From: Pedobacter chinensis
GTDB lineage: Bacteria > Bacteroidota > Bacteroidia > Sphingobacteriales > Sphingobacteriaceae
Direction of reading: 5' to 3'
DNA: 64,000 nt
Assembly: GCF_003339865.1 (NCBI RefSeq)
Contig: NZ_QPKV01000004.1
Coordinates: 310,001-374,000, forward strand
Shown here: positions 8,961-19,233 of the stretch, piece by piece
Layout of the letters: every line of letters begins with the position of its first letter
How positions within the stretch are numbered: position 1 is the first letter of the stretch
Program-made: the position numbers and the translations under genes
Notes under the pieces: model-generated
What the model was told of the DNA's origin: nothing
The model's input: only the letters and a program-made list of their open reading frames with translations
Database searches by the model: none

Positions 8961-10202
8961 TTGGATATATTTGATAAGATAGCAAAGCACATGGGGCCAC
9001 TTGGTCAACACCAGAAATGGTCTCATGGGTATTTCTCATTTCCAAAATTAGAGGGAGAAATTGCGCCACACATGCAATTCAAAGGAAAAGAGCATTTGGT
9101 TTGGAGTTTAAATAATTATTTAGGTTTAGCCAATCATCCGGAAGTTAGAAAAGCAGACCAGGAAGCTGCTGCTCAATTCGGCATGGCGTACCCAATGGGT
9201 GCACGTATGATGAGTGGTAATTCAAAATATCATGAGCAATTAGAACAGGAACTTGCAGCTTTTGTGGGCAAACCTGATGCGTTTTTATTAAACTATGGCT
9301 ACCAGGGTATGGTTTCCATCATTGATACTTTGGTTGATAGAAATGATGTGATCGTTTACGATGCAGAATCTCACGCTTGTATTATTGATGGGTTGCGTTT
9401 ACACATGGGAAAACGTTTTGTGTATAAACACAATGATATCGAAAGTGCACGTAAACAATTAGAACGTGCCACTAAATTAACAAATGAATCTGGTGGTGGC
9501 ATTTTATTGATTACTGAAGGTGTTTTCGGAATGAGTGGTGCGCAGGGTAAACTAAAGGAACTGGTTGAACTTAAAAAAGACTTCAACTTCCGTATTTTAG
9601 TTGATGATGCACATGGTTTTGGTACAATGGGTAAAACCGGTGCCGGAACACATGAAGCACAGGATTGCATCGATGGAATTGATGTTTACTTCGGTACTTT
9701 TGCAAAATCCATGGCAGGCATCGGCGCTTTTGTAGCTTCAACAGAAGAAATCACCAATTTCTTAAGATACAACATGCGTTCACAAACTTTTGCCAAAGCT
9801 TTGCCAATGCCAATGGTAATTGGTTTGTTAAAACGTTTGGAATTATTAAAAAGCAAACCAGAGTTGAAAGATAAACTATGGGAAATAGCAACCGCTTTAC
9901 AAAAAGGTTTGCGTGAACGTGGATTTGATTTAGGAGTGACAGATTCAGTGGTTACTCCGGTTTTCTTAAAAGGTGAGCTTTCTGATGCAACTGCAATTAC
10001 TTTCGATCTACGTGAAAACTACAGCATTTTCTGTTCGATCGTGGTATATCCTGTAATTCCAAAAGGAATGATTGAACTGCGTTTAATTCCAACAGCTGTT
10101 CATACTTTAGAAGATGTGCAACGTACATTGGATGCTTTTAGTGAAGTGGCAGAAAAGCTGGAAAATGGTTATTATAAAGAAAATCAGTTTGCTATAGCTT
10201 AA
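8961..10202 (+). CDS. Alpha-oxoamine synthase family PLP enzyme (serine palmitoyltransferase / KBL-like)
   Basis: A 413-residue fold-type I PLP enzyme. SLNNYLGLANHPEV (about 50-63) is the family's NYLG motif. DAESHACIIDG (near 134-144) stacks on the cofactor. LVDDAHGFGTMGKTGAG (near 214-230) holds the D-x-x-H pair. GTFAKSMAGIGAF contains the PLP lysine, K249. Such enzymes condense an amino acid with an acyl thioester. In Bacteroidota, likely products are the sphingoid base (serine) or the sulfonolipid base (cysteate); sequence alone does not decide. The start is TTG at 8961, with no upstream in-frame ATG. It stands alone between two terminators. Confidence 0.85.
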   Translation: MDIFDKIAKHMGPLGQHQKWSHGYFSFPKLEGEIAPHMQFKGKEHLVWSLNNYLGLANHPEVRKADQEAAAQFGMAYPMGARMMSGNSKYHEQLEQELAAFVGKPDAFLLNYGYQGMVSIIDTLVDRNDVIVYDAESHACIIDGLRLHMGKRFVYKHNDIESARKQLERATKLTNESGGGILLITEGVFGMSGAQGKLKELVELKKDFNFRILVDDAHGFGTMGKTGAGTHEAQDCIDGIDVYFGTFAKSMAGIGAFVASTEEITNFLRYNMRSQTFAKALPMPMVIGLLKRLELLKSKPELKDKLWEIATALQKGLRERGFDLGVTDSVVTPVFLKGELSDATAITFDLRENYSIFCSIVVYPVIPKGMIELRLIPTAVHTLEDVQRTLDAFSEVAEKLENGYYKENQFAIA

Positions 10203-10222
10203 TTAAAATAAAATATTGCTTA

Positions 10223-10257
10223 TAGCCTTTAAATTGCTTTAAAGGGCTTTTTTTTGT
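10223..10257 (+). terminator. Terminator after the oxoamine synthase
   Basis: AGCCTTTAAA (10223-10232) pairs, with one bulge, with TTTAAAGGGCT (10239-10249), and eight T follow. The stretch from here to 10462 holds only AT-rich spacer and the presumed promoter of the next gene. Confidence 0.75.
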
Positions 10258-10462
10258 GCTTTATTTTTGTAATACATTGCTTATCAGTATTTTATTTGTA
10301 ATTTGTTGATAATAAATGTTTATAAACCGCTTAAATGTGGAAAAAAACGGCTTTAAAGGCGTTTTTTTATTTAATTAAAAATTTTTTTATTACAACAAAC
10401 ATTCTAAATTAGAGTTAGTTAATTATAACTCAAACCTTTAAAATAATAGGAGTACTAAGAAA

Positions 10463-10639
10463 ATGAAAAAATTTGAAGAAGTAAAAAGTTTAGTTGCGGC
10501 TTTGGAAGCTGATGCAGACAAGTTTTATAACAAAGGGAACAGTGCTGCTGGAACTCGTGTGCGCAAGGGTATGCAGGATTTGAAAAATTTAGCTCAGGCT
10601 ATCCGTTTAGAAGTTCAGGAAACGAAAAACAAAGCTTAA
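10463..10639 (+). CDS. Histone H1-like DNA-binding protein
   Basis: A 58-residue basic protein, MKKFEEVKSLVAALEADADK at the start, then FYNKGNSAAGTRVRKGMQDLKNLAQAIR and a K-rich end. It matches the short Hc1/histone H1-like proteins of Bacteroidota, which are thought to help organise the nucleoid by coating DNA through lysine-rich helices. GGAG at 10449-10452 is a reasonable ribosome site ahead of the ATG. It is a single gene flanked by terminators. Confidence 0.85.
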   Translation: MKKFEEVKSLVAALEADADKFYNKGNSAAGTRVRKGMQDLKNLAQAIRLEVQETKNKA

Positions 10640-10663
10640 GCGATTATAAAGATATTTATCAAT

Positions 10664-10697
10664 AAAAATGCCTTCTGATTTTTCAGAAGGCATTTTT
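10664..10697 (+). terminator. Terminator after the histone-like gene
   Basis: A perfect 15-bp stem, AAAAATGCCTTCTGA with TCAGAAGGCATTTTT, around a TTTT loop. Its right arm is partly repeated at 11174-11194, showing that the neighbouring tandem repeat captured part of it. Confidence 0.9.
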
Positions 10698-10699
10698 GC

Positions 10700-11208
10700 A
10701 AAGAAGTCAAGTTTTTAAAACTTGACTTCTTTGGTAATGAATCTAATTAGATCCAAAGTGCTTTTGATAAAATATTGTGTTTTTATACATCTTAAAATAT
10801 TTTCAAAAGGTTTTTTGTATTGAAAGAAGTCAAGTTTTTAAAACTTGACTTCTTTGGTAATGAATCTAATCAGATCCAAAGTGCTTTTGATAAATATTGT
10901 GTTTTTATACATTTTAAAAAGATTTTAAGAAGGTATTTTTGTATTGAAATAAGTCAAGTTTTTAAAACTTGACTTATTTGGTGATAAATCTAACCGGATC
11001 CAAAGTGCTCTTGATAAATATTGTGTTTTTATACATTTTAAAAAGATTTTAAGAAGGTATTTCTGTATTGAAAGAAGTCAAGTTTTTAAAACTTGACTTC
11101 TTTGGTAATAAATCTAATCAGATTCAGAGTGCTTTTGATAAAATATTGTGTTTTTTATACATCCTAAAAATATTTTTCAGAAGGCATTTTTGCATTTTGG
11201 TAATAAAT
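10700..11208. repeat. REP array: four ~123-bp units with perfect 33-bp palindromes, plus a fifth unit without palindrome
   Basis: Palindromes occupy 10700-10732, 10823-10855, 10947-10979 and 11071-11103 (period 123-124 bp). Each is AAAGAAGTCAAG, a TTTTTAAAA-type centre, and the matching arm; the third has T and A in place of the G-C pair, so pairing is kept. Between palindromes each unit carries GGTAATGAATCTAAT...GTGCTTTTGATAAA..., a degenerate copy of the 3' end of the transposase gene that begins at 11209. The last unit (about 11104-11208) runs directly into that gene and has no palindrome after it. The period and dyad-rich unit rule out a CRISPR array. Confidence 0.9.
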
Positions 11209-11868
11209 CTAATCGGACTCTAAAGCATTCTGATAAAAATATTGGGTCTGTGTTTGATGCATCTCTATAAAATTATTTTTGCTTCCGAAATATTCCATTA
11301 CTTCATTTCTCTTTAATTTGGTTGCTTGATCAGATAAAAGAGGTTGGTAAGATGACCATTTAAAATCTGTTAGCTGCTTACATACGCCATGTTTAATACC
11401 GTTTGCATGAATGTATATTATATTTTGCTGTAAATGAGCATCATCAGTTATTCTAATTCTTCTGAAGGGATTAATGAATAATGAACCAGATCTTTTATTC
11501 TCTTTGTTGAAAGCCATGGCATAAGATATAAAAAAGTCTTTCATTTGGAATTCTAAAGCCTCGCTAAAGGTTAATTCTTTATTCACATATTTCTTTTGAT
11601 GTGTTTTCAAATGCTCCTGTGGGAGTAATTTCAAACGGGCAGTGAGAGATCGTTCGTTCACGCATTTTACCAGAAAATGTACATGATTTGAAAGTAATAT
11701 GTAACAATACGTTTCCAGATAACCAAAACTGTATTCTGCATATTTTTTAAGAAAGTAAGATCTATTAGCATCATTTTTAAATAATAGCGAACCGGTAACA
11801 GATTTGCAAATGATATGCATAAACTCATCTTCAACAAAGTCTTGAATATATTTGTTATTAATTGGCAT
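11209..11868 (-). CDS. REP-associated tyrosine transposase (RAYT, Y1/HUH family)
   Basis: A 219-residue protein with the HUH motif in LLSNHVHFLVK (H62, H64). The likely nucleophile is Y116 in ISYAMAFNKENKRSGSLF, the usual Y1-transposase helix followed by the RSGxLF box. These single-strand nucleases nick at REP hairpins and are believed to spread them. Here the gene is flanked by five cognate palindromes, four on its 3' side and one (11986-12018) upstream, which supports the call. Its last codons belong to the repeated unit. It appears intact. Confidence 0.92.
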   Translation of the reverse strand: MPINNKYIQDFVEDEFMHIICKSVTGSLLFKNDANRSYFLKKYAEYSFGYLETYCYILLSNHVHFLVKCVNERSLTARLKLLPQEHLKTHQKKYVNKELTFSEALEFQMKDFFISYAMAFNKENKRSGSLFINPFRRIRITDDAHLQQNIIYIHANGIKHGVCKQLTDFKWSSYQPLLSDQATKLKRNEVMEYFGSKNNFIEMHQTQTQYFYQNALESD

Positions 11869-11892
11869 AAATGAATCTAACCAATTTTTATA

Positions 11893-11926
11893 AATAAGCC
11901 AAGTTTTAAAAAAATTAACTTGTTGA
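11893..11926. repeat. Degenerate REP palindrome upstream of the transposase
   Basis: AAATAAGCCAAGTTTTAAAA followed by AAATTAACTTG resembles the 33-bp REP palindrome with several mismatches on the right arm. The bases just before it, ATGAATCTAACC, resemble the GGTAATGAATCTAAT that follows each perfect palindrome. Confidence 0.45.
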
Positions 11927-11985
11927 ATATCAATCTACACAGTCAACTGATATAAATTAAAACATATTCATGTAGGGCTATAAAA

Positions 11986-12018
11986 AAAGAAGTCAAGTTT
12001 TTAAAACTTGACTTCTTT
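11986..12018. repeat. Single REP palindrome between the transposase and dapA
   Basis: This 33-bp palindrome is identical to copies 1, 2 and 4 of the array at 10.7-11.1 kb. It lies 117 bp upstream of the transposase start and 20 bp after the dapA stop, where it may also act as the dapA terminator. Confidence 0.88.
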
Positions 12019-12038
12019 GAATTAAATCAATCCTCTGT

Positions 12039-12926
12039 TTAAGCTACTGTACTTATTTTTTCTATTTCCTTAACAATTGCATTTGTCAAAGCATCTGAGG
12101 CTTTAACCAGAGGTAATCTGACTGTATCCCCACATACACCTAAATGTTTTAAGGCTGCTTTTATTCCTGCCGGATTACCTTCTGCAAAAGCTAAACGGGT
12201 AAATTCCACCAAACTTAAATGCGCTGGTGTAGCAGCTTTAAAATCCCCGGTTAAGCATTGTCTTATCATATCAGAGAATTGTTTTGGCAATGCGTTACCA
12301 ACAACTGAAATAATGCCTGATGCGCCTAGGGCAATCATCGGCAAGGTAATCGGATCATCTCCAGAGATCAAGAGGAAATCCTCAGGTTTATCTCTTATAA
12401 TTTGATTGAACTGATCGAAACTGCCAGATGCCTCTTTGGTGGCGATGATGTTTTTAAAATCATATGCCAACCTACAGGTCGTTTCCGGGCTCATGTTGCT
12501 CATGGTACGACCTGGAACATTGTACAAAATCAAATCCAAAGGTGAAATTTCAGCTAAATATTTATAATGCTGATAAATACCTTCCTGTGTTGGTTTGTTA
12601 TAATAAGGGCTTACAGATAAAATTGCACTATAGCCTGTGGTATCAAAAGCTTTAATGTCTTCAGCAACGGCGAGCGTATTGTTTCCGCCAATTCCCGCAA
12701 CTAATGGTAATCTGTTATCATTGATTTCAGCAGTATAAGCCCACACCTTCTTCTTCTCGTCCTTAGTCATTGTAGCGGTTTCGCCGGTTGTGCCTAAAGA
12801 AACGAGGTAATCTATCCCTCCGTCGATCAAATGATTAATCAGGTTTTTTAAACCGTTATAATCAACAGATCCATCTGTGTTGAAAGGTGTAACCAATGCT
12901 ACACCAGTACCCTGAAATTTGTTCAT
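12039..12926 (-). CDS. dapA: 4-hydroxy-tetrahydrodipicolinate synthase DapA
   Basis: A 295-residue class I aldolase that condenses pyruvate with aspartate semialdehyde, feeding diaminopimelate and lysine. GTTGETATMTKDE (44-56) is the substrate loop. Y135 in ILYNVPGRT and K164 in IATKEASGS are the proton relay and the Schiff-base lysine. Length fits. It is transcribed alone; a perfect 9-bp-arm palindrome lies 65 bp upstream at the expected promoter. Confidence 0.95.
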   Translation of the reverse strand: MNKFQGTGVALVTPFNTDGSVDYNGLKNLINHLIDGGIDYLVSLGTTGETATMTKDEKKKVWAYTAEINDNRLPLVAGIGGNNTLAVAEDIKAFDTTGYSAILSVSPYYNKPTQEGIYQHYKYLAEISPLDLILYNVPGRTMSNMSPETTCRLAYDFKNIIATKEASGSFDQFNQIIRDKPEDFLLISGDDPITLPMIALGASGIISVVGNALPKQFSDMIRQCLTGDFKAATPAHLSLVEFTRLAFAEGNPAGIKAALKHLGVCGDTVRLPLVKASDALTNAIVKEIEKISTVA

Positions 12927-12990
12927 TATATAAATTGTTGTTTTTTATTTACCTCGGAGCCGTAAACGATGCCAAGGTATTTTTTTAATA

Positions 12991-13011
12991 GTTATAAATT
13001 GTATTTATAAC
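12991..13011. promoter_or_regulatory. Operator-like palindrome upstream of dapA
   Basis: GTTATAAAT - TGT - ATTTATAAC, a perfect dyad with 9-base arms. On the minus strand a possible -7 element, TACCTTGG (12972-12979), lies just downstream. The palindrome would then cover about -24 to -44, overlapping the -33 element and so suited to repression. It could alternatively be a ligA 3' structure, but it lacks a T run. Confidence 0.4.
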
Positions 13012-13050
13012 ACGTCTTATTCCGTCTTTAATGTCTTTTGTGGTAATAAA

Positions 13051-15138
<2,088 letters not shown>

Positions 15139-15364
15139 TCATTCTTTTTCAATAAAAATGTTAAAAAAGCTAAAACGGCTTATAAAGAGTAGTTTTACGC
15201 AAGGATACCAAAGGAAGGTTTTGATGTAAGTGTTAATGAGAAAGAATAGGTACAATGGAAATAAGGGTACTGAAAACTTTAGAAATGGATGGAAAGATAT
15301 GTGAAGAGATTCTTGAATTCACCATCTTTTAAAACCCTAATCTTATCTGGTTCTTCCTGCTTCT

Positions 15365-16267
15365 CTAATTAAAAGACTGTCTAAATGCTAAGGGGGAGAG
15401 ATTGGTTTTAGTCTTAAACAATCGGCTAAATGACTGCGGATGCTCAAATCCTAACAGGTATGCTATTTCAGCTACAGACAAATCAGAGGTTGACAGTATT
15501 TTTTTTGCTTGCTCAATCAGTTTGTTGTGGATGTGCTGTTGCGTATTCTGCCCTGTCAGAGAACGTAACATATCACTTAAATAGGTGGCTGATAAATTAA
15601 GTTGTTCAGCCAGATGTTGTACAGTTGGAATCCCATTGTCCAATGTTTTTTCATTATTGAAATAATCTTCCAAAAGGTCTTCAAACTGTTGCAATAAACT
15701 GTTGCCAATCGTTTTGCGTGTGATGAATTGACGTTTGTAAAATCTGATGCTGTAGTTCAATAGCAGCTCGATTTGCGAAATGATAACATCCTGGCTGAAA
15801 TCGTCTATCCTGCTGTTTAATTCTTCCTCGATTATCTTAAAAACGGAGAAAATGGTTTCTTTTTCCTTTTCAGATAAATGTAACGCTTCATTGGTATTGT
15901 ATGAAAAGAAACCATATTGCGTTATTTTTTTCGCTAAGGGATAAGATAATAAGAAATCAGGATGAACAAGCAAAATATATCCTTTATGGGTACTATTGCC
16001 TGGTTTCTGAAACAATTGACCGGGTGAAGTGAACACTAAACCGCCCTCTCCAAAATCATAATAATGCTGTCCGTATTTTGCCTTTCCTAGACTGTCTTTG
16101 TAGGCAATCTTGTAGAAGTCTAAAACCAATTGATCGGCTAATTCTTCGGAAGGCATTTTCATATCTTCAAGGCGGATAAAACTTACCAAAGGATGTACAG
16201 GTTTTGATACCCCAAACATCCGATGGAAATCTGATAAAGACTGAAAATTATGCGGTTTATTTTTCAT
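15365..16267 (-). CDS. AraC family transcriptional regulator
   Basis: 300 residues. The N-terminal part to about 170 resembles a cupin-type sensor. The C-terminal ~100 residues carry two helix-turn-helix units: TVQHLAEQLNLSATYLSDML and SVAEIAYLLGFEHPQSFSRLFK, followed by the family signature TNLSPLAFR. It is the last gene of a three-gene minus-strand unit, 21 bp after the SDR gene, so it probably controls that unit. The inducer is not predictable. The 240 bp between here and ligA show no gene. Confidence 0.9.
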   Translation of the reverse strand: MKNKPHNFQSLSDFHRMFGVSKPVHPLVSFIRLEDMKMPSEELADQLVLDFYKIAYKDSLGKAKYGQHYYDFGEGGLVFTSPGQLFQKPGNSTHKGYILLVHPDFLLSYPLAKKITQYGFFSYNTNEALHLSEKEKETIFSVFKIIEEELNSRIDDFSQDVIISQIELLLNYSIRFYKRQFITRKTIGNSLLQQFEDLLEDYFNNEKTLDNGIPTVQHLAEQLNLSATYLSDMLRSLTGQNTQQHIHNKLIEQAKKILSTSDLSVAEIAYLLGFEHPQSFSRLFKTKTNLSPLAFRQSFN

Positions 16268-16288
16268 CCCACTAAATTACTGAATTTA

Positions 16289-17077
16289 TTACCACGGGGT
16301 TTCTCCGGTTTCAGGATTATATTCTTCACTGATGAATTTGCCCGTTGGTCCGTTTTCTCCAATCATTGCATATTTAGCAATACGTATACCACCCTCCTGA
16401 ACGGTTCCGGTTCCTCTGTGTCCATTGAAATCTGTAGCTACAAATCCGGGACATACCGCATTTACTCTAAAAGGCGTATCTCTCAACTCATAAGCCAGAT
16501 TAATGGTGTACATATTCATTGCTGCTTTTGAAGCTGGATATAGGGCGGCTTTGTGTGTATAATATTTCCAGCTGGGGTCGCAATGTAAGGTAAGTGAACA
16601 TCCGCTTGATGATACATTGACAATTCTTGGCTGTTCTGATTTGCTTAATAAATCAATGAACGCCTGCGTTACCCTTACCACTCCATACAAATTGGTATCC
16701 ATTACCTGCTGAAAAGCATCGGCACTTGCTTCCAATGCTGCCTGTGGAAAGCCGCCATTGATGCCGGCATTATTAATAAGTACATCGAGTACAGTCGTTT
16801 TACTGCCGATTTCCTTGCGTGCAGCTTCTACTGAAGCAGTGTCTGTCACATCTAACAGTATGGCTTCTACATTTTCAAAACCCTCACTTTTCAATTGGTC
16901 TACGGCAGCCTTCCCATTGTCTGGGTTGCGGCTTCCGATGAAAACGTAATATCCGTTTTGCAAAAGCTGTTTTGCTGTTGCAAAGCCAATTCCCTTATTG
17001 GCTCCTGTTATTAATGCTTTTTTACGCACTTCTTTATTATTGTTTTCTTCGGTGTTTGTGATTACTTCGTAATTCAT
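16289..17077 (-). CDS. SDR family NAD(P)-dependent oxidoreductase
   Basis: 262 residues. The cofactor loop TGANKGIGFATA is at about 24-35, NNAGINGG near 107-114, the catalytic Ser in IVNVSSSG near 154, and YxxSK as YPASKAAMN near 180-188. N-terminal residues 1-18 (NTEENNNKEVRKK) are a charged extension. Substrate unknown. It lies 11 bp after the NmrA-like gene, forming a redox pair under the AraC regulator. The C-terminus is complete, ending NPETGETPW. Confidence 0.92.
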   Translation of the reverse strand: MNYEVITNTEENNNKEVRKKALITGANKGIGFATAKQLLQNGYYVFIGSRNPDNGKAAVDQLKSEGFENVEAILLDVTDTASVEAARKEIGSKTTVLDVLINNAGINGGFPQAALEASADAFQQVMDTNLYGVVRVTQAFIDLLSKSEQPRIVNVSSSGCSLTLHCDPSWKYYTHKAALYPASKAAMNMYTINLAYELRDTPFRVNAVCPGFVATDFNGHRGTGTVQEGGIRIAKYAMIGENGPTGKFISEEYNPETGETPW

Positions 17078-17088
17078 TTTCTTAAAAT

Positions 17089-18000
17089 TTATTTATTCTG
17101 TTTATTATACGTTTGAGCAAATTCTCTGGCGAAGTCATCCAGTTTGACTTTTCCGAGCGTTGGATTGTGTTGATAGAAATCTTCGTACAAACTGCCAGTT
17201 TGCTGTGCTTTTTGCATCTCAACCATTCCGTTTGCTATCCATTCGTTGACGCCTGCGGAAAGCATTTGGTCTAATAGTTTATCGGCTGGAATTACTTCCC
17301 ATTTTAAGTCTGGCTTACCAATTGCGTTACCTATACTTTGCGCGATCTCATTGGGAGAAACTTCTTCACTTGCCTGATAATGTACTGTTCTGCCATTAAA
17401 CGGCTTTTCCATTTCATCTGCAATGGTTGCTGCTATATCCAAAGGCGACACCCACGGTTCTTTTTTATCGCCGCCGTAGCTTTGAGTTATCACTCCCTGC
17501 GATTTGATCATTGGTAACCACCGGTAGATATTGCTGAAAAAGCCAACGGGTCGCATAAACTTGATAGCAGCAGTTTCGGGAAGTGTTTTCAGGATATTTT
17601 CAACATTGTAATGCACGAGCAAACTACCCATGTCTTTGTCTGAATGCGCACCGACACTACTCAAATGTATAATACGGTTTACGCCTGACTGTTCTACGGC
17701 TTGTTTATAGTTTTCTGCGATTTTTTTAAACTCGGCTAAAAAATCAATATCCTTATCGAATATACTTCCAATACCCTCCCAAGCCTCCATCAGATAAACT
17801 GCGTCAGCACCTCTGAATGTTTCAGATAGAAAACCGGCATCCTGAATGTTTCCTATTGCCGGAATAGCACCTAAAGCCTCAATTTCAGGTTTCCGTTCAA
17901 TTTTACTGCTGATTACGGTTACCGCGTGTCCTTTTTCTACCAATGCTTGTGTAAGCGGTTTTCCTATGTTCCCTAAAGAACCTGTCAATACAATATTCAT
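17089..18000 (-). CDS. NmrA-like NAD(P)-binding family protein
   Basis: 303 residues of an atypical SDR. MNIVLTGSLGNIGKPLTQAL is the dinucleotide-binding start (TGxxGxxG). IIHLSSVGAHSDKDMG follows at about 119-134, and the catalytic Tyr/Lys pair of classical SDRs is not evident, as usual in NmrA/quinone-reductase-like members. First gene of the NmrA-SDR-AraC unit. A short palindrome sits 17 bp before its start. Confidence 0.88.
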   Translation of the reverse strand: MNIVLTGSLGNIGKPLTQALVEKGHAVTVISSKIERKPEIEALGAIPAIGNIQDAGFLSETFRGADAVYLMEAWEGIGSIFDKDIDFLAEFKKIAENYKQAVEQSGVNRIIHLSSVGAHSDKDMGSLLVHYNVENILKTLPETAAIKFMRPVGFFSNIYRWLPMIKSQGVITQSYGGDKKEPWVSPLDIAATIADEMEKPFNGRTVHYQASEEVSPNEIAQSIGNAIGKPDLKWEVIPADKLLDQMLSAGVNEWIANGMVEMQKAQQTGSLYEDFYQHNPTLGKVKLDDFAREFAQTYNKQNK

Positions 18001-18016
18001 TTTCTTGATTTTTGTT

Positions 18017-18032
18017 GATGCAAAGTTGCATC
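18017..18032. promoter_or_regulatory. Palindrome at the NmrA-SDR-AraC promoter
   Basis: GATGCAA-AG-TTGCATC is a perfect 7-bp dyad. On the minus strand it includes AACTTTGCA, which resembles the Bacteroidota -7 element, so promoter and possible operator coincide. The AraC-type product of the same unit is a candidate binder, although AraC sites are more often direct repeats. Confidence 0.4.
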
Positions 18033-18438
18033 CATCGGAAAGAAAAGAAATAACAGAATTGAGGGATTATGTAACCGAAATGAGGATTTGGAACATAATA
18101 TCATCCGCAATAGCTTGGTACGAAAACTGCTGTTGGCGACTGTGGTTCTATCGTTCGGTGTCTGTAGTTGTCAGACTAATTGTGTCGGCTTGGGGATCCG
18201 GGAAAACAAGATGCGAAGTCGAAGGAAGAATGTTGATTGAAGAAATTTGGAGCTGTCAGGCCTCGTGATGATACAGAATGGATTTTTGACATTCAAGTCA
18301 GCTAATAAAAGCAGGTAAAATTCCCCGACAGGTAGGTTGCGTTATGGACAGTTGTTCGTAGCCTGAGCGCTCAAAGGTTATCGATACAAAATGAGTGAAA
18401 ATACTTGGATGCATTCTTCGATCCCTCTGATGCAAAAA
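18033..18438. other. Gene-free spacer
   Basis: About 400 bp with no convincing reading frame in either direction; the single longer frame on the plus strand overlaps the NmrA gene and has no family resemblance. I see no terminator or RNA structure. Confidence 0.5.
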
Positions 18439-19113
18439 CTATGAAAGCTTTGATTTTATCTCATCAAAAATATTCATAAAATCTTTTTCCAATACTTGTT
18501 TAAACAAGCCGAGTTGAAAAGTTAATTCTGCCAGTTGTTTTTCGCTTAAAGTTTCTGGCCACAAACGCATGCATATTCTATTTAAAGCATAGCTGATGTT
18601 TTCTAGCTTTTGGTAGCTGAATAAATATTTACTGCTGATAAAGCTTTCCAGAAACTTAGAAAACACCGTCTGATCTTTTAACCCACAATGCTCAAGGAAA
18701 TCATTTAAAGATTCTTTTTTTACGGCCATAAGTTTTTCATAAAAGTGATTAACCTGTACCAGATTATGCTCAATAAGTAAATGATCTAATAAAAGCTCCA
18801 AACCTATATGAGCCAAAAATGAAGGCCGAACAGGGGTGCCTTCCACCACTGGTTTGATCAGATGTTTAAGTGCTGTTGTTTTTTCTAAAAAGAAATTAGA
18901 GGAATGAAAAAACAGGTCAACTGCCAGATGTCTTTTCCAACCTGTTAGTAATCCTTCTTCGTTAGCATTTCCTAAAAATAAAAACTCATTTTTTTGAGGA
19001 TATAAATTTGTTTCTTTTGATGCGTTTTTGATCAGATCAGGTAATACGGTTCCCATTACCACATTGGCATCAGCATTTGATTTATCGAAGTAATAATGAG
19101 ATAAAAAGTTCAT
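18439..19113 (-). CDS. Acyl carrier protein phosphodiesterase-like protein (AcpH/DUF479)
   Basis: 224 residues from the ATG at 19113, giving MNFLSHYYFDKSNADANVVMG. This resembles AcpH: MNFLAHLxLA, then GNxxxDxIK; here VMGTVLPDLIKN. His and Asp residues (H6, D23-like, AHIGLELLLDHLLIEHN near 110-127) are placed as expected for this HD-like metal fold. AcpH removes 4'-phosphopantetheine from ACP, but divergence here is considerable and other functions are possible. It is divergent from the patatin gene. Confidence 0.65.
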   Translation of the reverse strand: MNFLSHYYFDKSNADANVVMGTVLPDLIKNASKETNLYPQKNEFLFLGNANEEGLLTGWKRHLAVDLFFHSSNFFLEKTTALKHLIKPVVEGTPVRPSFLAHIGLELLLDHLLIEHNLVQVNHFYEKLMAVKKESLNDFLEHCGLKDQTVFSKFLESFISSKYLFSYQKLENISYALNRICMRLWPETLSEKQLAELTFQLGLFKQVLEKDFMNIFDEIKSKLS

Positions 19114-19233
19114 GCCTGCAAGGTAATGTTTTCTTTTTTGCTGAAAAACTGAAACCATATGATATTAGCTTTTTAATTCGTATTGTTTTGTAAATTAATT
19201 ATTTATAAATTTAATTACCTTAAAAATCTAATC

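Noticed and set aside
10700..11103. Possible CRISPR array (regular repeats)
   Set aside because: The units are ~123 bp, the spacers are homologous to each other and to the transposase gene, and each repeat is a full palindrome. No cas gene is near.
17846..18268. A 140-codon plus-strand frame over the NmrA gene start
   Set aside because: Half lies antisense to the NmrA gene and the remainder has no recognisable domain or ribosome site.
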